Source of the DNA: WHSW01 sp963821025 | Lineage (GTDB): Bacteria; Actinomycetota; Thermoleophilia; Solirubrobacterales; 70-9 | NCBI GenBank assembly: GCA_963821025.1 | Contig: CAWGCG010000003.1 | Location: forward strand, 1,436,151 to 1,500,150 | Direction of reading: 5' to 3' | Length of the DNA: 64,000 nucleotides | Shown: positions 1 to 11,747 of the stretch, one piece after another | Numbering within the stretch: the stretch's first letter is position 1 | How the letters are laid out: the number at the start of each line of letters is the position of its first letter | Translations under genes and position numbers: made by a program | Notes under the pieces: generated by a model | What the model was told of the DNA's origin: nothing | Databases searched by the model: none | What the model saw: the letters and a program-made list of their open reading frames with translations, nothing else

Positions 1-303
1 ATGCGAAAGCGTGCCGCCGAGCGCGAGGTCGAGCGCCGGCAGCTCTCCGGCGAGGCCTCGGCGCACCGCCGGCAGGCCGACTCGAACGTCGAGCGCGCAC
101 GCACGTCGGGCCGCGAGGCGGAGCTACACCGCCGCCAGGCGTCCGAGCACGCGGCCAAGGCCGACGAGCACGCGGCCGCCGCCGAGGAGCACGCCGAGAA
201 GGCGAGCGATCTCGAGCGGCGGACTCAGACCGCCGGCAAGGCCGCCGCCTTCCACGACGAGCAGGCCGCCGAGCGCGAACGGCGGCGGCAGGACCTGCAG
301 TGA
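1..303 (+). CDS. Hypothetical Ala/Glu/Arg-rich coiled-coil protein, possibly cut at the left edge
   Basis: The reading frame opens at the first base of the window, so the true start may lie upstream. The 100 visible residues are almost entirely Ala, Glu, Arg, His and Gln with repeating RRQA, EHAAKADEHA and AAERER patterns, which predicts a long charged coiled coil. There is no signal peptide, membrane segment or recognised domain. It ends 10 bp before the next gene on the same strand, so the two may be cotranscribed. I do not recognise a family and assign no function. Confidence 0.55.
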   Translation: MRKRAAEREVERRQLSGEASAHRRQADSNVERARTSGREAELHRRQASEHAAKADEHAAAAEEHAEKASDLERRTQTAGKAAAFHDEQAAERERRRQDLQ

Positions 304-313
304 GATCGCAGCG

Positions 314-973
314 ATGAACGTCCTCGTCGTTGGCGGCCACGGCAAGATCGGGCTGCGGCTGCTGAAGCTGCTCGCCGACCGCGGTGATACCGCCCGCGGA
401 ATGATCCGCAACGGCGAGCAGGCGGCCGATCTCCAGCAGGTCGGCGCCGAGCCGGTCGTTTGCGACATCGAGGCCACCGACGACATCTCCGAGCAGGTCG
501 CCGGATCCGATGCTGTGGTCTTCGCCGCCGGGGCCGGTCCCGGCAGCGGCCCCGAGCGCAAGCGCACGGTCGACCTCGAGGGCGCGACGAAGCTGATCGA
601 CGCCTGCTCGACCGCCGGGGTCTCGCGCTACCTGATCGTCAGCGCGATGGGGGTCGATCGCCAGGGCGACTACCCGGCCGAGATGGAGCCCTATTACGCG
701 GCCAAGCGCGACGCCGACGCCGCCGTGCGCGACTCCGGTCTCGAGTACACGATCGTCCGACCGGGCATGCTCACCGACGATCCCGCCACCGGCCTGATCG
801 CGGTCGGCACCCCTGTCGATCGAAGCGGCGCCGTCACCCGCGACGACGTCGCCGCGACCCTGGTCGCCTGCCTCGATGCCAACTGGACCGACCGGGTGAG
901 CTTCGACGTGCTCAACGGCGATACGCCGATCGAGGACGCGGTCGCCTCGCTGGCCGCCGAAGCGGGCGTCTAG
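314..973 (+). CDS. NAD(P)-binding atypical SDR (NAD(P)H-binding/NmrA-like)
   Basis: A 219-residue protein. It opens with a beta-strand and the dinucleotide-binding loop VVGGHGKIGLRLL (glycine-rich Rossmann motif, residues about 4-16), followed by an acidic CDIEATDDI segment typical of small atypical SDRs that resemble flavin reductase/NmrA proteins. The YYAAKRDAD segment near the middle matches the YxxxK-like helix of this group, and IVRPGML is a common C-terminal signature. The ATG at 314 was chosen because it begins exactly at the first beta-strand; the same frame is open upstream but overlaps the preceding gene. Expected to bind NAD(P) and act as an oxidoreductase or redox sensor. The substrate cannot be read from sequence. 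Confidence 0.85.
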   Translation: MNVLVVGGHGKIGLRLLKLLADRGDTARGMIRNGEQAADLQQVGAEPVVCDIEATDDISEQVAGSDAVVFAAGAGPGSGPERKRTVDLEGATKLIDACSTAGVSRYLIVSAMGVDRQGDYPAEMEPYYAAKRDADAAVRDSGLEYTIVRPGMLTDDPATGLIAVGTPVDRSGAVTRDDVAATLVACLDANWTDRVSFDVLNGDTPIEDAVASLAAEAGV

Positions 974-1065
974 GACCAGCTTCAGGCCTGATCCGCGCCG
1001 GCCAAGCGCGATTGTCCAGACGGCCAAAATTCGCCGCACCGCGATCACCGGCGCGCTCGCTGCCG

Positions 1066-1071
1066 TAACTT
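1066..1071 (+). promoter_or_regulatory. Candidate -10 box for leaderless gltB; TTGTCCAG box upstream
   Basis: TAACTT lies 7 nt before the GTG of gltB, the spacing expected when the transcript begins at the start codon, and no Shine-Dalgarno sequence is present. A TTGTCCAG box at 1012-1019, followed by CGGCCAAAAT, lies roughly 60 nt upstream of the predicted start of transcription. A similar box is found upstream of glnA at 9273. Confidence 0.45.
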
Positions 1072-1078
1072 CTCCGCG

Positions 1079-4000
1079 GTGACCGTCCCGCCGGCATCCC
1101 GCCGGCCGTCGCGCGGCATGCGCACGGCTGGTCTCTATGACCCTGCCTTCGAGCACGACGGCTGCGGCGTCGCCTGCGTCGCCCGCCTCGACGGCGAGCC
1201 GCGCCACGAGACCATCGACCTGTCGCTGACCGCCCTCGACGATCTCGAGCATCGCGGCGCGGCCGGCGCCGACCCGACCACCGGCGACGGCGCCGGGATC
1301 CTGATCCAGCTCCCCCACGGGTTCCTGCGAACCCGGATCGGCGAGTTCGGTCTGCGCCGCGACCAGCTCCCCGATCCCGGGCGCGCGGCGGTGGCCAACG
1401 TCTTCTTGTCCCGCGACCCCAGCGATTGGCCGGCGCAGGAGCACCTGCTCGAGCAGGCGACGCTGGACGCCGGTCAGCACCCGCTCGGCTGGCGCGAGGT
1501 TCCCGTCGATTTCGCCCAATGCGGCGACACCGCACGCGACGCGGCCCCCCAGTTTCGCCAGCTGCTGGTCGGCGCCGGCGATACCGTCGGAGGTCAGGAC
1601 GAGTTCGAGCGCCGGCTGTTCGTCGCCCGCCGGCTCGCCGAGCTCGAGGACGGCGAGCGACTCTCGATCTCGAGCTTTTCCTCGCGCACGCTCGTCTACA
1701 AGGGGATGCTGACCGCTCCGCAGCTGGCACGCTTTTACGCCGACCTTCGCGATCCCGAGTTGCAGAGCGCGCTCGCGGTCGTCCACTCGCGCTTTTCCAC
1801 CAACACCTTCCCGAGCTGGGAGCTTGCCCAGCCGCTGCGGTACCTCGCCCACAACGGCGAGATCAACACGCTCGCCGGCAATGTCAACTGGATGCGCGCC
1901 CGCGAGGCGGCGCTGCACTCGAACCTGTTCGGCTCAGACCTCGCCCGCTGCCTGCCACTGATCCCCGAGGGCAGCTCGGACTCGGCCGCCTTCGACCGGG
2001 TGCTCGAGCTGCTCGTGCTCGCCGGCCGCCCGCCGGCCCAGGCGATGATGATGATGATCCCCGCCGCTCACGGCGCCCGCAACGACACCCCGGCCGAGCT
2101 CGACGACTTCTATCGCTACAGCTCCTCGGTGATCGAGCCCTGGGACGGCCCGGCGGCGATGGCCTTCTCCGACGGGCGGCTGCTCGGCGCCTGCCTCGAT
2201 CGCAACGGGCTGCGGCCGGCACGCTGGCTGGTGACCGACGACGGCGTGGTCATCCTCGGCTCCGAGGCCGGTGTGCTTCCGGTGGCGGCCGAGAAGGTGG
2301 CGCGGCGCGGGCGGCTTCACCCCGGTCGCCTGCTGATCGCCGATCTCGAGCGTGGCCTGCTTCAGGCCGATGGTGAGGCCGAGCTCGAGGTCGCGCGAGC
2401 CAGGCCGTACCGGCGCTGGTGCGCCGAAGGCGAGATCCGGATCGCGGACCTCGCCCGCCGCACTCCGGCACGCACCCACGAGTCGCTGCACACCTGCCAA
2501 CTCGCCTTCGGCTACTCCCAGGAGGACCTGCGGGTGCTGATCTCGCCGACCGCGACCGCGGCGGCGGAGCCGACCGGCTCGATGGGCAACGACCTCGCCC
2601 TGGCGGCGCTCTCGGAGCGCGAGCCGTCGCTGTTCAGCTATTTCAAGCAGCGCTTCGCCCAGGTCACCAACCCGCCGATCGACTCGGTCCGCGAGTCGGT
2701 CGTGATGAGCCTCGAGACCAGGATCGGATCCGAGGGCAACCTGCTCTTCGACGGTCCCGAGCACGCGGTCCAGCTGGTGCTCGATCAGCCGGTGCTCTCC
2801 AACGACGAGCTCGAGCGGGTCGCCCGAGCCTCGGCGCCCGCGATTCGCCCGACCACGATCGACGCGACGTGGCGCCTGTCGGCCGGCGAGGCCGGGCTCC
2901 AAGCGAGGGTCGAGCGGATCTGCCGCGAGGCGGCGAGGGCGCTCGCCGAGGGCACCAACCTGATCGTGCTCAGCGACCGCGGCCTCGGCCCCGACCGGGT
3001 CCCGATCCCCTCGCTGCTGGCGCTCGGCGCCGTCCACCACCACCTCGTCCGCGACGGCACCCGGCTGCAGACCAGCCTCGTGGTCGAGTCTGGCGAACCG
3101 CGCGAGATCCACCACCTCGCGGCGCTGATCGGCTACGGCGCCGCCGCGGTCAACCCATACCTGCTCTTCGACTCGCTCACCGACCTGCACGGCCGCGCCG
3201 AGCTGCCGTCCGACCTCTCCCACGCGGAGGCGAACGAGCGCCTGCTCACCGCGATGCGCAAGGGCCTGCTCAAGGTGATCTCGAAGATGGGGATCGCGAC
3301 GATCCAGTCCTACTGCGGCGCCCAGGTGTTCGAGGCGGTCGGGCTCGACCACGAGCTGGTCGCGCGCCACTTCGCCGGCACCCCGGCGGCGGTCGGCGGG
3401 GTCGGCATGGCCGAGCTCGCCCGCGAGGCGCTGGAGCGCCACGCTCGCGCCTACCCCGAGCGCCACGCGCGCAGCCTGCCCGAGCACGTCGAGGACTCCG
3501 AGCTGCCCGCCGCCCACGCCGGACTGCTGCCCCAGGGCGGCGTCTATGCGTGGCGGCGCGACGGCGAGCGTCACGTCTGGGATCCCGAAACGATCGCCAC
3601 GCTGCAGCGCGCGGTGCGCGCAAATCAGGCGCCTCAACAGCGGCGCGGCTCGGCTACGCCTCGCAGTGGCAACGGCAGCGAGGCGGCGGAGCGCTATCAG
3701 GACTTCAAGCAGCGGGTGAACGAGGAGAACGGCGCCCTGGCGATGCTCCGCGGGCTGCTCGACCTGAGCCCCGCCGGCGACGCCCTGGCGATCGATCAAG
3801 TCGAACCGACCACCGAGATCCTGAAGCGGTTCACCACCGGCGGGATGAGCCTGGGGGCGCTCGGCCCCGAGGCTCACGAGACCCTGGCGGTGGCGATGAA
3901 CCGGCTCGGCGGGATGTCGAACTCGGGCGAGGGCGGCGAGGACATCCGCCGCTACACCCCCGACCCCAACGGCGATCAGCGCCGCTCGCGGATCAAGCAG

Positions 4001-5737
4001 GTCGCGTCGGGGCGCTTCGGGGTGACCGTCCACTACCTCTCCTCGGCCGATCAGATCCAGATCAAGATCTCGCAGGGCGCGAAGCCGGGCGAGGGCGGAC
4101 AGCTGCCCGGCGACAAGGTCGACCCCTACATCGCCCAGCTTCGTTTCGCCACCCCGGGCGTCGGCCTCATCTCTCCCCCGCCCCACCACGACATCTACTC
4201 GATCGAGGACCTGAAGCAGCTGATCTATGACCTGCGCTCCGCCAACCCGAGGGCGACCGTCTCGGTCAAGCTCGCCGCCGAGGCCGGGGTCGGAACGGTC
4301 GCCGCAGGGGTCGCCAAGGCCGGCGCCGACCACGTCGTGATCGCCGGCCACGACGGCGGCACCGGCGCCTCGCCGCTGTCCTCGATTCAGCAGGCGGGGG
4401 TGCCCTGGGAGATCGGCCTCGCAGAGACCCAGCAGACCCTGTTGAGAAACGACCTGCGCTCGCGGATCGTGGTCCAGGTCGACGGCGGCATGCGCACCGG
4501 TCGCGACGTGCTCATCGGGGCGATGCTCGGAGCCGACGAGTTCGGCTTCTCCACCGCTCCCCTGATCGCCACCGGCTGCATCATGATGCGCGTCTGTCAC
4601 CTGAACACCTGCCCGGTCGGGGTCGCGACCCAGGACCCGGAGCTGCGGGCGCGCTTCGCCGGTCGCCCCGAGCACGTCCTCAACTACCTCCACCTGGTCG
4701 CCGAGGACGTCCGCTCGATCCTCGCCGGCCTCGGCCTGGCGACCCTCGAGCAGGCGATCGGCCGGGTCGAGCTGCTCCGCCAGGCGCCCGCTCCGGCGGG
4801 CCACAAGCGCGGCCTGCTCGATCTCTCGGACCTGCTCGCCTTTCCCGAGTCGGTGAAGCGTTCGGCTCCCCGCCACCGAAGCCACCCGCCGGTGCCGCCC
4901 GACGAGCACTTCGACGTCCGCGAGCTGCTCGCCGAGACCGAGGCGGCGGTCGAGGCCTCGAAGCCGGTGACGATCTCCCGACCGGTCACCAACGTCGACC
5001 GCGCTGTCGGCGCCCGCCTCTCCCACCACCTGGTCGCCCGCCACGGCCCGACCGGGCTGGTCGACGACACGATCGAGGTTCGGCTCCAGGGCTCGGCCGG
5101 GCAGAGCTTCGGCGCCTTCTGCGCCCCCGGGGTCACCCTCGACCTCGAGGGCGAGGCCAACGATTACGTCGGCAAGGGGCTCTCGGGCGGAGTGCTCGCG
5201 GTCCACCCGCCGGCGGGCAGCCGCTACGTCGCCGAGGAGAACGTGATCATCGGCAACGTCGCTCTCTACGGTGCCACCGGCGGGCGGGCCTTCTTCCGCG
5301 GGCTCGCCGGCGAGCGCTTCGCGGTCCGCAACTCGGGCGCGCTCTGCGTGGTCGAGGGGGTCGGTGACCATGGATGTGAGTACATGACCGGCGGTCGGGC
5401 GGCGATCCTCGGTCCCACCGGCCACAACTTCGCCGCCGGGATGAGCGGCGGGATCGCCTGGGTGCACGATCCCGAGGAGCACTTGCCGCTGCGCGCCAAC
5501 GGCGAGCTCGTCGACCTCGAGGCGCTGCCCACCGACGAGCACGAAGAGCTGCGGGCGCTGGTGGTCGAGCATCTCGCGCGCACCGGCTCGGCGGTCGCGG
5601 CGCGGATGCTCGACGACTGGCAGGCGGCGCTCGCCGCCTTCGTCCGGGTGATCCCGCGCGGCTACGCCGAGGCGCTGGCCCGACGCGAGCAGCGCGGCGA
5701 TCCGCAGACCTCGGAGTTCAGGACCCTGGCGGCATGA
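1079..5737 (+). CDS. gltB: Glutamate synthase (NADPH) large subunit
   Basis: A 1,552-residue GOGAT large subunit of normal full length. It transfers the amide of glutamine to 2-oxoglutarate, giving two glutamates, with electrons from GltD. The N-terminal Ntn-glutaminase begins at Cys29 in the motif HDGCGVAC; the 28 residues before it form the usual propeptide. The central and FMN-binding synthase domains follow (SGEGGED, KPGEGGQLPG, GHDGGTGASP), then the 3Fe-4S ligands Cys1167, Cys1173 and Cys1178 (CIMMRVC...NTCPVG), and a C-terminal beta-helix domain with glycine repeats (DYVGKGLSGG, GNVALYGATGG). The GTG start is preceded at leaderless spacing by TAACTT. gltD follows after 22 bp, so the two subunits are one operon. 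Confidence 0.97.
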   Translation: MTVPPASRRPSRGMRTAGLYDPAFEHDGCGVACVARLDGEPRHETIDLSLTALDDLEHRGAAGADPTTGDGAGILIQLPHGFLRTRIGEFGLRRDQLPDPGRAAVANVFLSRDPSDWPAQEHLLEQATLDAGQHPLGWREVPVDFAQCGDTARDAAPQFRQLLVGAGDTVGGQDEFERRLFVARRLAELEDGERLSISSFSSRTLVYKGMLTAPQLARFYADLRDPELQSALAVVHSRFSTNTFPSWELAQPLRYLAHNGEINTLAGNVNWMRAREAALHSNLFGSDLARCLPLIPEGSSDSAAFDRVLELLVLAGRPPAQAMMMMIPAAHGARNDTPAELDDFYRYSSSVIEPWDGPAAMAFSDGRLLGACLDRNGLRPARWLVTDDGVVILGSEAGVLPVAAEKVARRGRLHPGRLLIADLERGLLQADGEAELEVARARPYRRWCAEGEIRIADLARRTPARTHESLHTCQLAFGYSQEDLRVLISPTATAAAEPTGSMGNDLALAALSEREPSLFSYFKQRFAQVTNPPIDSVRESVVMSLETRIGSEGNLLFDGPEHAVQLVLDQPVLSNDELERVARASAPAIRPTTIDATWRLSAGEAGLQARVERICREAARALAEGTNLIVLSDRGLGPDRVPIPSLLALGAVHHHLVRDGTRLQTSLVVESGEPREIHHLAALIGYGAAAVNPYLLFDSLTDLHGRAELPSDLSHAEANERLLTAMRKGLLKVISKMGIATIQSYCGAQVFEAVGLDHELVARHFAGTPAAVGGVGMAELAREALERHARAYPERHARSLPEHVEDSELPAAHAGLLPQGGVYAWRRDGERHVWDPETIATLQRAVRANQAPQQRRGSATPRSGNGSEAAERYQDFKQRVNEENGALAMLRGLLDLSPAGDALAIDQVEPTTEILKRFTTGGMSLGALGPEAHETLAVAMNRLGGMSNSGEGGEDIRRYTPDPNGDQRRSRIKQVASGRFGVTVHYLSSADQIQIKISQGAKPGEGGQLPGDKVDPYIAQLRFATPGVGLISPPPHHDIYSIEDLKQLIYDLRSANPRATVSVKLAAEAGVGTVAAGVAKAGADHVVIAGHDGGTGASPLSSIQQAGVPWEIGLAETQQTLLRNDLRSRIVVQVDGGMRTGRDVLIGAMLGADEFGFSTAPLIATGCIMMRVCHLNTCPVGVATQDPELRARFAGRPEHVLNYLHLVAEDVRSILAGLGLATLEQAIGRVELLRQAPAPAGHKRGLLDLSDLLAFPESVKRSAPRHRSHPPVPPDEHFDVRELLAETEAAVEASKPVTISRPVTNVDRAVGARLSHHLVARHGPTGLVDDTIEVRLQGSAGQSFGAFCAPGVTLDLEGEANDYVGKGLSGGVLAVHPPAGSRYVAEENVIIGNVALYGATGGRAFFRGLAGERFAVRNSGALCVVEGVGDHGCEYMTGGRAAILGPTGHNFAAGMSGGIAWVHDPEEHLPLRANGELVDLEALPTDEHEELRALVVEHLARTGSAVAARMLDDWQAALAAFVRVIPRGYAEALARREQRGDPQTSEFRTLAA

Positions 5738-5759
5738 GCGTCTCTCAGGCGAGGTTGCC

Positions 5760-7215
5760 GTGAGCCGCAACCCGCGCGCGTTCATGGAGATCCGTCGGGT
5801 CGGCGACCCCGAGCGCGATCCGGCCGAGCGGGTCGGCGACTACGGCGAGATCTTTGGCGTCCTGGCGCCCGACGAGCTGCGGATGCAGGGTGCCCGCTGC
5901 ATGGACTGCGGGGTCCCGTTTTGCAACTCCGCCTGCCCGCTCGGCAACCTGATCCCGGACTGGAACGACCTCGTCCGCCGGGGCGACTGGAAGGCGGCCT
6001 CGGAGCAGCTTCACGCGACCAACAACTTCCCCGAGTTCACCGGGCTGATCTGCCCGGCGCCGTGCGAGTCGGCCTGCGTGCTCGACATCGACGACGACCC
6101 GGTGATGATCAAGCAGATCGAGTACGCGATCGTCGACCGCGCCTTCGCCGAGGGCTGGATCGTGGCGCGCCCGCCGGCGAGCCGCAGCGGCCGGACGGTC
6201 GCCGTGGTCGGCTCGGGTCCCGCGGGGATGGCGGCCGCGGCCGAGCTCAACCAAGTCGGTCACGCGGTCACTGTTTATGAGCGCGACGAGGCGGTCGGCG
6301 GCCTGATGCGCTTCGGCGTGCCCGACGCGAAGCTCGAGAAGTGGATGATCGACCGACGCGCCGAGCTGCTCGAGGCCGAGGGGGTCCGGTTCGAGTGCGG
6401 GGTAGAGGTCGGCGGTGAGCTCTCCGCCGAGGAGCTGCGCGCCACCAACGACGCGGTCGTGGTCGCGATCGGCTCGCGGGTCGAGCGCGACTTCGAGGCG
6501 CCCGGCCGCGAGCTCGAAGGCGTCCACTTCGCGATGGACTACCTCTACCAGCGAAACCGCTTCGTCGCTCGCTCGTCGGGTGGCCCGGCACCCGAGCCCG
6601 AGCACGAGATCAGCGCGGCGGGCAAGCAGGTGGTCGTGATCGGCGGCGGCGACACGGGCATGGACTGCGTCTCCAACGCCAACCGCGAGGGCGCCGCCAG
6701 CGCCACCCTGCTCGACGTCTACCCCGAGGTGCCGGCGGGCGGGCGCTACGCCGACACCCCCTGGCCGCTGGCGCCGAAGCGCTCGCTGACGACCTATGCG
6801 CTCGACGAGGGCGGCGAGCGGCGCTTCGGCCATCAGGTGGTCGCGCTCGAGGGCAATGGCCGGGTGCAGGCGCTGCGCGGACGCCGGGTCACCGGAAGCT
6901 CATCGCGCACGGTCGAGCCGGTGCCCGGGAGCGAGTTCGAGCTCCCCACCGACCTTGTGCTGATCGCGATCGGTTTCAGCCACCCCGCTCATGACGACGT
7001 CGTCGCGGCCCTCGGCCTCGGCACCGACCGCCGCGGCAACCTCGAGGCGAAGGCCTTCGCCACCTCGCGTCGAGGGCGTCTACGCGGCCGGCGACGCCCG
7101 CGTCGGCCAGTCGCTGATCGTCACCGCGATCGCCGACGGCCGTCGCTGTGCGCGCGCAGTGGATAGACGGTTGCGCGAGGCTTCAGAGCAGGTCGCTGGC
7201 AGAAGCCAGAGGTGA
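5760..7215 (+). CDS. gltD: Glutamate synthase small subunit, frameshifted near the C-terminus
   Basis: NADPH-dependent GOGAT beta subunit, which passes electrons from NADPH through FAD and Fe-S clusters to GltB. The N-terminal ferredoxin-like domain shows CMDCGVPFCNSACP and CPAPCESAC, followed by FAD- and NADPH-binding loops (VVGSGPAGMAAA and VIGGGDTGMDC). The first frame runs from the GTG at 5760 into arginine-rich nonsense after about 7068. Shifting by one base at the run tcgcgtcgag restores the conserved ending VEGVYAAGDARVGQSLIVTAI and a stop at 7213-7215, giving about 484 residues. An extra base near 7068 is the simplest explanation. The 3' end overlaps the convergent ligase gene by 33 bp. 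Because GOGAT is essential for ammonium assimilation, a sequencing indel is likelier than true loss. Confidence 0.93.
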
Positions 7216-8373
7216 AGGCCCGCCGCCGGCGACCGCGGCCGAGGAGGCGAATCGGCGGCTGAGCTCGGCGACCAGCGCGACCAGGTCCTCGGGGTGATCG
7301 CCGGCGAGCCGGCGGTGGACGGCGTCGCCCGGGTCGGCCACCAGGTCGTCGACCCAGCCCAGCTCGCGCTCGCAGCCGAGCTCGCGCGCGTGCGGGGCGC
7401 AGGCCTCCAGCAACGGGCCGAGCTGATCGACCAGCGGGACCGAGGCTCCGAGGTCGGGATCGAGCAGCTCCGCGCGGACGCCGTCGCGGGCGGCGATGAA
7501 GCGGTTCTCGGCCAGCAGCTCGGTCGCGTCGAGCAGGCTCTGCGGCGCGTAGCCGTCGCAGACCTCGAGCCGGACCAGCGACTGGACCAGGGCGATCAGC
7601 GCCCCGGTGCGCCAGCTCTCGATCTGCGTGTCCATGATCCGGATCTCGAGCGTTCCGTAGCGCGGCTGCAGGCGCAGGTCCCACCAGACGAAGGTCGGCT
7701 CGGGGAACGCGCCGCAGCGGATCAGGGTGTCGAGCGTCTCGACGTAGTGCCGGTAGCTGTCGAACCGCCGCGGCATCCCCACTCGCGGGAACGCCTGGAA
7801 GATCGGCGTCCGCATCGAGGCCATGCCGCTGTCGCGCCCCTGCCAGAACGGCGAGCTTGCCGAGAGCGCCAAGAGCAGCGGCAGGTGGGTGCGCAGGCGG
7901 TTGGCGGCACTGACCGCCTCGGCGGGGCTCGGAATCGCCACGTGCACGTGCAGGGCGAAGGTCGGCTCGCGCTCGGCCACGGCCCTCATCGTCTCCTGGA
8001 CCAACTGATAGCGGCGTTCGGGCGAGACCTCGGTGTCCTCCCAGGTGACGAACGGGTGCGTGCCCGACCCGGCGGCGGCGCGGCCGTGCTCGGCGAGCTC
8101 GCCAGCGAGCCTCGAGCGCAGCTGCGCGAGCTCGGCGATCGCCTCGCCGACCCGCGCGTGCGGGGCGCTCTCGAGCTCGACCGCCGCGCCGTGGGTCTCG
8201 GCGCTGAGCTTCGACGAGAGCCCCGCGGTGAGCAGAGGGCGCAGCTGGTCGAAGCCCTGATCGAGGCTCCAGTCGCCCGGGTCGAGCAGCATCACCTCCT
8301 CCTCGACGCCGACGGTGAACGGCTCGCGGGGGGAGTGCCAGCGCGCCCACTCCGGCTGTGAGGAGTCGGTCAA
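7183..8373 (-). CDS. Carboxylate-amine ligase, glutamate-cysteine ligase type 2 (YbdK-like)
   Basis: A 396-residue member of the GCS2 (COG2170, YbdK/EgtA-like) ATP-dependent ligases, which join the gamma-carboxyl of glutamate to an amine such as cysteine. Seen in the protein: the N-terminal signature FTVGVEEEVMLLDP (metal-binding Glu cluster), the ATP/Mg region HVHVAIPS, and the late motif RLQPRYGTLEIRIMD. The start is taken as TTG at 8373 because its TTGA overlaps the TGA of the upstream amidotransferase-like gene, a translational-coupling arrangement; the open frame upstream has no family similarity. Its product could be gamma-glutamylcysteine or another gamma-glutamyl amide. Its pairing with a gamma-glutamyl hydrolase hints at a gamma-glutamyl cycle, but the acceptor is not determined by sequence. 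Confidence 0.88.
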   Translation of the reverse strand: MTDSSQPEWARWHSPREPFTVGVEEEVMLLDPGDWSLDQGFDQLRPLLTAGLSSKLSAETHGAAVELESAPHARVGEAIAELAQLRSRLAGELAEHGRAAAGSGTHPFVTWEDTEVSPERRYQLVQETMRAVAEREPTFALHVHVAIPSPAEAVSAANRLRTHLPLLLALSASSPFWQGRDSGMASMRTPIFQAFPRVGMPRRFDSYRHYVETLDTLIRCGAFPEPTFVWWDLRLQPRYGTLEIRIMDTQIESWRTGALIALVQSLVRLEVCDGYAPQSLLDATELLAENRFIAARDGVRAELLDPDLGASVPLVDQLGPLLEACAPHARELGCERELGWVDDLVADPGDAVHRRLAGDHPEDLVALVAELSRRFASSAAVAGGGPSPLASASDLL

Positions 8374-9164
8374 GGTGCCGCACTCGCCGCTTGCCGGTCG
8401 ACCCGTCCTCTCGCGGCCTCGACCAGGCCGCGCAGCAGGGCGCGGCTGTCGGCCCGGTTGATCAGGTACTCGGCGTGCCACTGGACGCCGACGAAGAACG
8501 GCACGGTCGGATCCTCGATCGCCTCGATCACGCCGTCGGGCGAGTGCGCGACGGCCCGCAGGCCGCGGCCGAGCCGGTGCACGGCCTGATGATGAAAGCT
8601 GTTGACCTCGAGCTCGGTCGCGCCGATGATCGCGGCCAGGCGGCTGTCGGGCTCGATCTGAATCGGGTGGGTCGGCTGCTCGCCGGGGACGCCCTGGCGG
8701 TGGTCGACCTCGTGCTCGGGCGCCGGAGTCAGGTGCTGGCGCAGATCGCCGCCGCGGGCGACGTTGAGGGTCTGGGCGCCGCGGCAGATGCCGAGCACCG
8801 GGATCCCGCCGCGATCGGCGCCGCGGGCGAGCTCGAGCTCGAACCGGTCGAGCTCCGGCCAGGTCGGCCCGAGCTCGGGATCGGCGCTCTCGCCGTACTC
8901 GCTCGGGTCGAGGTCGGGGCCACCGGAGAGACAGACCCCGGCGAGCTGGTCGAGCAGCGGCCCGATCGCCGGCTCGGCCAGCGGCGGAAGCACGACCGGG
9001 ATCGCGCCGACCTGCTCGAGCGCCTGCGTGTAGGTGATCCCGAGCGCCATCTCCGCCCGCAGCGGCTCGGATTGGGGCCGCGGGTGTGCGTACTCCATCG
9101 GGCGCACCTCGGAGGTGCTGACCCCGATCAGCGGCCGCGGGCGTGGATCGGCCTCCTCCGTCAC
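8370..9164 (-). CDS. Gamma-glutamyl-gamma-aminobutyrate hydrolase family (peptidase C26, PuuD-like)
   Basis: A 264-residue class-I glutamine-amidotransferase-like hydrolase. The nucleophile Cys sits in LGICRGAQTLNV, the catalytic His-x-Glu in VQWHAEYL, and the oxyanion glycines in LSGGPDLDP. The order and length match the PuuD/C26 family, which hydrolyses gamma-glutamyl amides, as in putrescine degradation. It is the first gene of a two-gene unit with the GCS2 ligase and starts with GTG. It diverges from the glutamine synthetase gene, so one 323-bp region may control both directions. Either gamma-glutamyl-GABA or another gamma-glutamyl compound could be the substrate. Confidence 0.9.
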   Translation of the reverse strand: MTEEADPRPRPLIGVSTSEVRPMEYAHPRPQSEPLRAEMALGITYTQALEQVGAIPVVLPPLAEPAIGPLLDQLAGVCLSGGPDLDPSEYGESADPELGPTWPELDRFELELARGADRGGIPVLGICRGAQTLNVARGGDLRQHLTPAPEHEVDHRQGVPGEQPTHPIQIEPDSRLAAIIGATELEVNSFHHQAVHRLGRGLRAVAHSPDGVIEAIEDPTVPFFVGVQWHAEYLINRADSRALLRGLVEAARGRVDRQAASAAP

Positions 9165-9487
9165 CAGTCTGAGGGCGCGACGCGCGGGTGTCTGCTCGCC
9201 GGCGATCGGGACAGCATCCCGCAGCCGTCAACCGGACTCACCGTCCGGCGGGCGCGACTCGAGCGCCAATCGTTGTCCAGCGCGGCGAAATCTGCGCCCG
9301 AGGGGTCAATCCGTGCTCGCAAGCTCCGCGATTTGCGACAACCGGGAGAAGCGCGGCAGCGTAGGTTTGTACGATCGGATAGAGGGCGCACCGGCCGAGG
9401 CGCCTAGGCTCCAAGCTCCAGATTTCTACTACGTTCGAGCGTGAGCCCCCCGCAGGGGCTCGCTGCCGTGAGGAGGAAAAAGCGCAG
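9165..9487 (+). promoter_or_regulatory. 323-bp divergent control region with 5' leader hairpin of glnA
   Basis: The gene-free stretch between the hydrolase and glnA. It contains TTGTCCAG at 9273-9280 followed by CGGCGAAAT, similar to a site before gltB; a possible -10 box TAGGCT at 9405-9410, implying a leader of about 70 nt; and a perfect 7-bp hairpin, GAGCCCC (9443-9449) with GGGGCTC (9455-9461), ending about 10 nt before the Shine-Dalgarno sequence GAGGAGG. I see no coding capacity in it. Confidence 0.45.
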
Positions 9488-11635
<2,148 letters not shown>

Positions 11636-11659
11636 GGCGCGGCGGGTCCGGGGCCCCCG

Positions 11660-11700
11660 CGGGGCGACTTTCTATCGGTATCCGAGAGAAAGTCGCCCCG
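11660..11700. terminator. Stem-loop after glnA, member of a three-copy hairpin family
   Basis: A perfect 14-bp stem: 11660-11673 pairs with 11687-11700 (core GGGGCGACTTTCT). After one mismatch, an inner TCGG/CCGA stem closes a TAT triloop. There is no U-tract on either side, so it could stop convergent transcription by structure alone or stabilise 3' ends. Related hairpins lie at 17622-17672 and 26175-26217. Confidence 0.6.
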
Positions 11701-11747
11701 TCACGTTGGCTGCGCGGATGAGGCGCGCTCCGCCAACACTCCGGGCC

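Noticed and set aside
1934..5785. A very long open frame on the strand opposite gltB
   Set aside because: It is antisense to a complete, motif-rich gltB. Its product is low-complexity with no domain; this is expected of GC-rich codon bias.
7060..7080. Programmed frameshift in gltD
   Set aside because: No slippery sequence, and other genes in the window have the same kind of slip, so an indel is simpler.
9443..9461. The hairpin before glnA as a riboswitch
   Set aside because: Only one short stem is seen and no known glutamine-riboswitch core; it is recorded only as a leader hairpin.
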